Positions 62,468-64,000 of a stretch of DNA of 64,000 nt are shown in pieces (position 1 is the stretch's first letter; each line of letters opens with the position of its first letter). The notes beneath the pieces are model-generated. The model was not told the origin of the DNA and did no database searches. It saw only the letters and a list, made by a program, of their open reading frames with translations. A program made the translations under genes and the position numbers. Origin of the DNA: Comamonadaceae bacterium (GTDB lineage Bacteria; Pseudomonadota; Gammaproteobacteria; Burkholderiales; Burkholderiaceae_C); assembly GCA_947375135.1 (NCBI GenBank), contig CANCER010000006.1:96764-160763 (forward strand), given 5' to 3'.

Positions 62468-63604
62468 ATGCCGCCCCCCATGACCTCCCCTGTGTCCGAA
62501 AATTCCGGCGCACGCCTGGACGCCATTGCAAAAGCCCGCACAGCGCTGCTGGCCGGAAGACAGGGCACCAACCGCCTGGTGCCGCCCTGGGTCGAGCGCT
62601 CCTGGCAGCGCTGTCTGGAATACGGCCTGGCCCCGCACCAGTTGGCCGAATTCGACCTCATCAGCACCCACCTGGCGCGCCACACGGCAGAAGGCAATGC
62701 CCATCTGGTGCAGACAGCCAAGCCCTTGCTGGAGAACCTGGGCAAGGCGATTGTCAGCACCGGCTACTTTGTCATCCTGACCAACCAGAACGGTGTGGTG
62801 GTGGATGTGAACGGCCCAATTGACCGCAGTGACCGCCGTGCCGACCTGATCACCCGCGTCGGCACCGACCTCTCGGAGCAGCGCGTGGGCACCACGGCCA
62901 TCAGTACAGCACTCAACGAGCAGCAACCCGTCTGGCTGCACCGGGGCGAGCATTTCTTTGCCAACACCGCCGTTTACAGCTGCGCGGGGGCGCCGGTGTT
63001 CGGGCCCAGCGGCGCCTGCGTCGGCATGTTGGACCTCACCGGCATTGACACGGCGGAACGCCCCGAACTCAGCCATCTGGTGACCCAGGTAGCGGGCAAG
63101 ATAGGCAACGCGCTGGTACAGGCGCAACCCCACACCCTGCTCCTGCGCCTGAACTGGCCGGGCAATGCGCTGGGCAGCGATGCCGACGGCATGCTCTGCC
63201 TGGATGCGGACGGCTGGATTACCGGCGCCAACCCGGTGGCGCGGCAAATGGTGTCGGGCCTCCAGGCGACCGGCCGCGTGCATGCCACCGAAGTATTCGG
63301 CCTGCCCCTGCAAATGCTGTTTGACGCCGCACGGCGCAGCAACCCCACGCTCGAAGTGCCGACTTGGACTGGCCTGCGCCTGAACGCCCTGGCCAGGGAA
63401 GCCACGCGCAAAAACCTGCAGCCCCGCTACCACGCCGACGCCACCAGTTCCACGGGCAACAACGTAGGCTTGAAGGACATGGAAACAGCCATGATCCACA
63501 ACGCCGTAGCGCAAGCCCGTGGCAATGTGGCGCAAGCAGCGCAAGCTTTGGGCATCAGCCGCGCCACGGTGTACCGCAAATTGGGCACCAAGCCCCGGTC
63601 TTAA
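62468..63604 (+). CDS. AcoR-like regulator (GAF-type sensor plus Fis-type HTH) without AAA+ domain
   Basis: About 378 residues. The N-terminal sensor region resembles AcoR/GAF (VPPWVERSWQRCLEYGL, ISTGYFVILT-like YFVILTNQNGVVVDVNG, DLSEQRVGTTAISTAL, VFGPSGACVGMLDLTG), then a PAS-like segment (LCLDADGWITGANPVARQM). The C-terminus is a Fis-type helix-turn-helix (ARGNVAQAAQALGISRATVYRKLG). The GAFTGA/Walker AAA+ domain found in AcoR itself is absent, so it cannot drive sigma-54 and probably acts as a simple regulator. It likely senses an aldehyde-related ligand for the divergent aor operon. Start ATG 62468 or 62480. Confidence 0.8.
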   Translation: MPPPMTSPVSENSGARLDAIAKARTALLAGRQGTNRLVPPWVERSWQRCLEYGLAPHQLAEFDLISTHLARHTAEGNAHLVQTAKPLLENLGKAIVSTGYFVILTNQNGVVVDVNGPIDRSDRRADLITRVGTDLSEQRVGTTAISTALNEQQPVWLHRGEHFFANTAVYSCAGAPVFGPSGACVGMLDLTGIDTAERPELSHLVTQVAGKIGNALVQAQPHTLLLRLNWPGNALGSDADGMLCLDADGWITGANPVARQMVSGLQATGRVHATEVFGLPLQMLFDAARRSNPTLEVPTWTGLRLNALAREATRKNLQPRYHADATSSTGNNVGLKDMETAMIHNAVAQARGNVAQAAQALGISRATVYRKLGTKPRS

Positions 63605-63611
63605 CGGGTGC

Positions 63612-63657
63612 GGGGCCGACACGGCCGGTGCGGCCCCCTGCGGAAGCCGCTCAGGGG
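63612..63657. terminator. GC-rich hairpins between convergent genes
   Basis: GGGGCCG (63612-63618) pairs with CGGCCCC (63631-63637), and CCCCTG (63635-63640) with CAGGGG (63652-63657). They lie between the regulator stop and the convergent BON gene. There is no U-run, so they are only possible terminators or a degenerate palindromic repeat. Confidence 0.35.
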
Positions 63658-64000
63658 CGCACTTTCAATTCGTTGACGACGCTGGAAACGCCGGGTGCCG
63701 ACCAGGCAACGCCAAACACAGCAGAGCGCTCCGCCAGGGAAGTGACCTTGCCGCGCAAGGTCACTTCCGAGCCATGGACCTCCACCGAAATATCCCTGGC
63801 CTCGCGCTCGGCATGGCGCCGCAGTGCCTCGCGGATGCGCATGCTCAGGTTGGACGGCACCGCCGAGGGCTTGAGGACAATCAGGTTGGTCACACCCACC
63901 ACACCGGTGAGTGCGCGCGCAGCCTTGCTGGCGCTTTGGCGCTGGTAGTGCCAATCCACCTCGCCCTTCAGCGTGACCCAGCCATTTTCGACCAGCACCT
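63651..64000 (-). CDS. BON-domain protein (5' end outside window)
   Basis: The C-terminal part, at least 115 residues, of a protein with two BON domains: VENGWVTLKGEVDWHYQRQSA and GVVGVTNLIVL in the first, then VEVHGSEVTLRGKVTSLAERS in the second. BON domains are found in envelope stress proteins such as OsmY and bind membranes or other macromolecules. The frame remains open to the right edge, so the start is not in the window. Confidence 0.85.
   Translation of the reverse strand, partial: VLVENGWVTLKGEVDWHYQRQSASKAARALTGVVGVTNLIVLKPSAVPSNLSMRIREALRRHAEREARDISVEVHGSEVTLRGKVTSLAERSAVFGVAWSAPGVSSVVNELKVRP

Overview
The window is 64 kb of chromosome from a betaproteobacterium of the order Burkholderiales, most likely the Comamonadaceae or the Rhodoferax/Leptothrix group. 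The reasons are the qor-tpiA-secG-tRNA-Leu-nuoA-N gene order, the rpsO-pnp neighbourhood, the high GC with dense coding, a palindromic intergenic repeat of a type I recall from comamonads, and a locus with the gene order of the mofABC (manganese oxidation) genes known from Leptothrix discophora. I see no insertion sequence, prophage or CRISPR array.

Left part (1-31 kb) is mostly housekeeping. It starts with the 3' part of a phosphopantetheinyl transferase gene and a glutamate dehydrogenase gene. A long minus-strand block follows: qor-like gene, tpiA, secG, tRNA-Leu(GAG), the 14-gene nuo operon (respiratory complex I) ending in a strong terminator, then a Nudix hydrolase and a DUF1178 protein. 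Next are rpsO-pnp with a candidate RNase III type hairpin, tsaD, a frameshifted GNAT gene, ybiB, a secreted beta-propeller/creatininase-like pair, tRNA-Ser(CGA), serS, ispH and fkpB.

Middle (31-36 kb): radC and an Smr-domain gene, then a tungstate ABC transporter operon (tupBCA) divergent from a regulator that joins a ModE/LysR-like DNA-binding domain to a periplasmic-binding-protein-like domain.

36.7-56 kb is the most interesting part: about 19 kb of co-directional genes. A giant secreted multicopper oxidase (1811 aa, mofA-like) is followed by a periplasmic FKBP prolyl isomerase (mofB-like), a cytochrome c fused to a ligand-binding-like domain (mofC-like), a secreted Ala/Pro-rich protein of unknown function, and a His/Met-rich SCO1-type copper chaperone. 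A nearly complete, tightly overlapping type II secretion/type IV pilus-like machine comes next: gspG, gspF, gspE, pilM/N/O/P-like genes, a secretin with a cohesin-like tail, and three more pseudopilins. My reading is that the locus makes, metallates, folds and exports a large extracellular metal-oxidising enzyme and carries away its electrons. A Crp/Fnr regulator and a lytic transglycosylase gene converge on its end.

57.8-64 kb holds a tungsten aldehyde:ferredoxin oxidoreductase operon of the aorABC type: four-cluster ferredoxin, W-pterin subunit, FAD subunit, MoaD-like protein and a small unknown protein. It is divergent from an AcoR-like regulator that lacks the AAA+ domain. The tungstate transporter 25 kb away would supply its metal. 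The window ends inside a BON-domain gene.
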